Source: Epiperipatus broadwayi (Eukaryota; Onychophora; Udeonychophora; Euonychophora; Peripatidae). From it: a stretch of DNA of 64,000 bases. The notes beneath the pieces are model-generated. The model was not told the DNA's origin and did not search any database. It worked only from the letters and a program-made list of their open reading frames with translations. Location: assembly GCA_028023455.1 (NCBI GenBank), contig JAQFVV010006208.1, positions 9,284,963 to 9,348,962 on the forward strand, read 5' to 3'. This document shows, in pieces, positions 61,701 through 64,000 of the stretch. The first letter of the stretch is position 1, and every line of letters begins with the position of its first letter. The position numbers and the translations under genes were made by a program.

Positions 61701-64000
61701 TGTTGTATAATGATCATGGTAGGAAAAAGCTGCAGATAAATTCAATGTTAAGTTTTTAGAATAGTAAATAGTTGAATTTTGAATAATATTCGGCACTTAT
61801 AGGCTTTCATTACTAAGATATATACAGAATAAGGCTTGGGATTTTATAAAAGTTGAATTCTCACCTATAATTTATATTTGTATTTCATGAACTTTATACA
61901 ATTTTAACAGATCTCTCAAATGTAGTATACTCAACCTCTGCATATAAATAGTCTTAATATGAAAATTCACCATAGCAGTCATAATCAATTTGTATTCACC
62001 ACTTCAATTAATTATTTACTAATTATAGCAGTTTTTAAAAAAACTGTAATTTTTTTACAAAGATGTCTGCCATTTCTTTTAAATGGCAGCCATTTTGTAA
62101 AACTATTGATATAAGATTTTAACATGATTAAATACTATCTTCACAAGATAAAATGGTGAGATTAATTCTCCCCAAAACTATAATATAAGATGTAAACATT
62201 ATGTAAGTAAAAACAGTTAAATGTTATACAATGTAACGGTCATATTTGTACATTCACGCAACAAAATCCAGAGTTCTGGTAAATTACAGTAAAGTTGATT
62301 CACATGAGGGGTTGAGACCTCGAATCTGACTCAACTCCTTTACCAGCTCTTCACATTTTAATACCCTATGAATGATATTTATGAGGTTACACTTGGTCTC
62401 AATTTTCTTTGCGGGCCGGCTGAGAAAAGGGTGAAAAATGAGACTCGGGAAACTTAATAATTAATAATAATATTAAATAGGCACACACTTATGGCTTATA
62501 GCTAATGCATATACATGTACTAATAAATTTATACTAGTTGGGTTGATCTGGAGTGGATTACAAGACATACACTAAACACTATTAAATTTTAAATATCTTT
62601 AATAAATAAAATAAACAGTGGATTAATATAAATAACAAAAGATGTGCATTGGTTGCAAAGTTTTACGCATGGAGGCATTACAATAAGGATGAAATAATTT
62701 AAATTACAGAGGTTTCATCTTATTCAGAATGCACTTTATACATATATTATTATCTGTGATTGAGATTCATGCCTATATATATATATATATGATATGCCAA
62801 CTATTCCTAGGTTTGCTACTCAGAAGCCAAATATTATTGGGATGGTACTGTAATGGTAAGAACTCATATGCCTTGTTAACTTGTTGCAGAATTCCACCAC
62901 CAGGCTCAAAGACCAGCATAACAGGTGAGTTCAGGGCCTGTGGTGTCGTGTTCGAACCTGAGCAGTGTATTTTACAATGAACAACTACAGGACAACGGGT
63001 TTGCCAAAACAATAGCAAATATCTTTCTAGGCCTGGTGGTCAGGTAGATACAGAGACCCCACTAATTTACATTAACACTATGGGTTACGATTGTTTGATG
63101 CCTTATCATGATCGAGATGAGATACCTTGAGTCATAATGTTAGAAATAACAGACAAGCAGACATAGGTAGAAATCTAAATAAATATTAACATTCATAAGC
63201 TAACTTACATGAGGAAACCTGAACAATATAAACTCTACACAGCTTTTATCTTAGCTTACATTTAATTTTACATGTTACTCAGGTATCATTAAATAATTAT
63301 ATCCCATGCCTCACAGCTAAATATAAAATTTATGCAAGATTATAATACGAGATCAAATATGCATGCACTTGCCAACCCAGCGACCACCATACATATGTTG
63401 AGAAAGAATCTATTAAGTTGGGTCCATTAATAAAGCCTTTAATGTGCAAGGCATGGAAATGGTTCTTAGCATAGATATTTAGGACTACAAATATAATGAT
63501 CTGTGATGGGCGCAAATAATGCAGGGTATTTAGGAAGAACAGGCTTCGCTATTGCGAAAGCATTTGGAAGCTCCAGAGATGGGAGGACGGCCAAACATCG
63601 GGCCGAAACGTTCAGAGTAGTCACATAAGTAATATCGGTGAGGTCTTCGCCTTTCCATTTCCGACCACGTGACAAGGTCAGCACCCATGGGATCATTTCT
63701 TTATGTCCTATTATCTGGGAGCAAATTTAGGAGAAGGATACGTCTACTCTGTTTCCATGGCTTAAATGACTAGCATCTATACGCTCTAGCACATCTCACA
63801 AGTCAAAGTAAAACATTAATCATTATTACATTTTATAAATAGAGAATCCATTTCCAATCCCCCACACTGCTTAACTGAATTAATATTTGCCCAAAATGTA
63901 GTGATATTACAGGTTAATTAGGTTGTTATACTACAGTCCAATACAAAACTCAACACAATAGGGGATGATGACCAAGGTGGCCAGCACGCTGTACTAAAAT
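61701..64000. other. Unassigned, less AT-rich terminal block
   Basis: From about 62270 the sequence is less AT-rich than elsewhere. It contains ggacggccaaacatcggg followed by ccgaaacgttc at 63582-63610. The ggcc...ggcc-gaaac pattern resembles the helix II/GAAA side of PLE hammerheads, but the CTGANGA box is not clear. A cttgttgcag/gtgag pair near 62877-62930 could delimit a tiny exon but has no coding support. No protein family was recognised. Confidence 0.35.

Larger units (their letters stand above)
40067..64000 (+). other. RSPH3: Presumed next RSPH3 intron
   Basis: A GT donor starts at 40067. No later RSPH3 exon was found, so the remainder of the window is inferred to be intron, unless an unrecognised exon or the gene's end was missed. 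Confidence 0.5.

Noticed and set aside
1-64000. CRISPR arrays, bacterial operons or prophage
   Set aside because: Repeats are palindromic or dispersed eukaryotic elements; no short direct repeats with unique spacers and no prokaryotic gene organisation.

Overview
This is AT-rich nuclear DNA of an animal, probably an invertebrate. It has no operons or dense ORFs, it holds spliced exons of a ciliary gene, and it is packed with eukaryotic retroelements. The species cannot be fixed from sequence alone. Only one host gene is supported. Two exons on the + strand (4101-4263 and 39980-40066) encode consecutive parts of the radial-spoke protein RSPH3. Their splice sites and codon phase agree, and they are separated by a 35.7-kb intron. 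No further RSPH3 exon was found on either side, so most or all of the window is probably intronic.

The rest is transposable-element sequence. (1) Decayed Penelope-like elements (PLEs) carry a reverse transcriptase and a GIY-YIG endonuclease. The longest is at about 29.04-31.34 kb, with pieces at 17.2-17.5, 32.25-32.44, 35.5-36.1, 56.9-57.8 and 61.26-61.7 kb. (2) RTE-type LINE 3' ends lie at 16.1-16.9, 21.06-21.5, 21.98-22.74 and 52.17-52.7 kb. A second non-LTR family lies at 9.59-10.62, 40.43-41.3 and 53.2 kb. (3) A mariner-like relic lies at 10.7-11.25 kb, a non-autonomous hAT element with 8-bp target duplications at 52.88-53.61 kb, and a hAT-like terminus at 26.2 kb. (4) A very short SINE derived from tRNA-Gly(TCC) occurs at least five times, three with target-site duplications.

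The most striking content is three families of short non-autonomous repeats, here called A, B and D, that carry hammerhead self-cleaving ribozymes. Family A is a ~404-bp unit, B a ~440-453-bp unit, and D a ~280-bp unit that also has a tRNA-like B box. Several copies have the conserved core, complementary stem I strands and a tiny self-complementary helix III. A and B occur as direct tandem units, as expected of animal retrozymes (small circular-RNA retroelements thought to be mobilised by PLEs). Many copies, including one PLE, are instead arranged head-to-head as inverted dimers. PLE tails carry degenerate hammerhead-like motifs, and some show a matched U3/A8 exchange in the core. Other palindromic or tandem families (E, F, G, H, I, K, L) share this foldback habit; ribozyme cores were not recognised in E, F, H, I or L.

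Layout: 0-4 kb minisatellite, foldback A and one B monomer; 4.1-4.26 kb RSPH3 exon; 5.6-7.9 kb E foldbacks; 9.2-13.7 kb B, LINE, mariner and D; 14.4-15.5 kb a 1-kb palindrome; 16-24.4 kb LINE, PLE, SINE, perfect hairpin and the B tandem; 26-32.4 kb hAT, B, A, PLE and F; 32.6-39.1 kb palindromes, D, PLE, SINE and the A tandem; 40.0 kb second RSPH3 exon; 40.3-50.8 kb LINE, K, B, F, G and J; 51-53.8 kb F, RTE, hAT and SINE; 54-64 kb SINE, PLE, D, PLE and an unassigned block.
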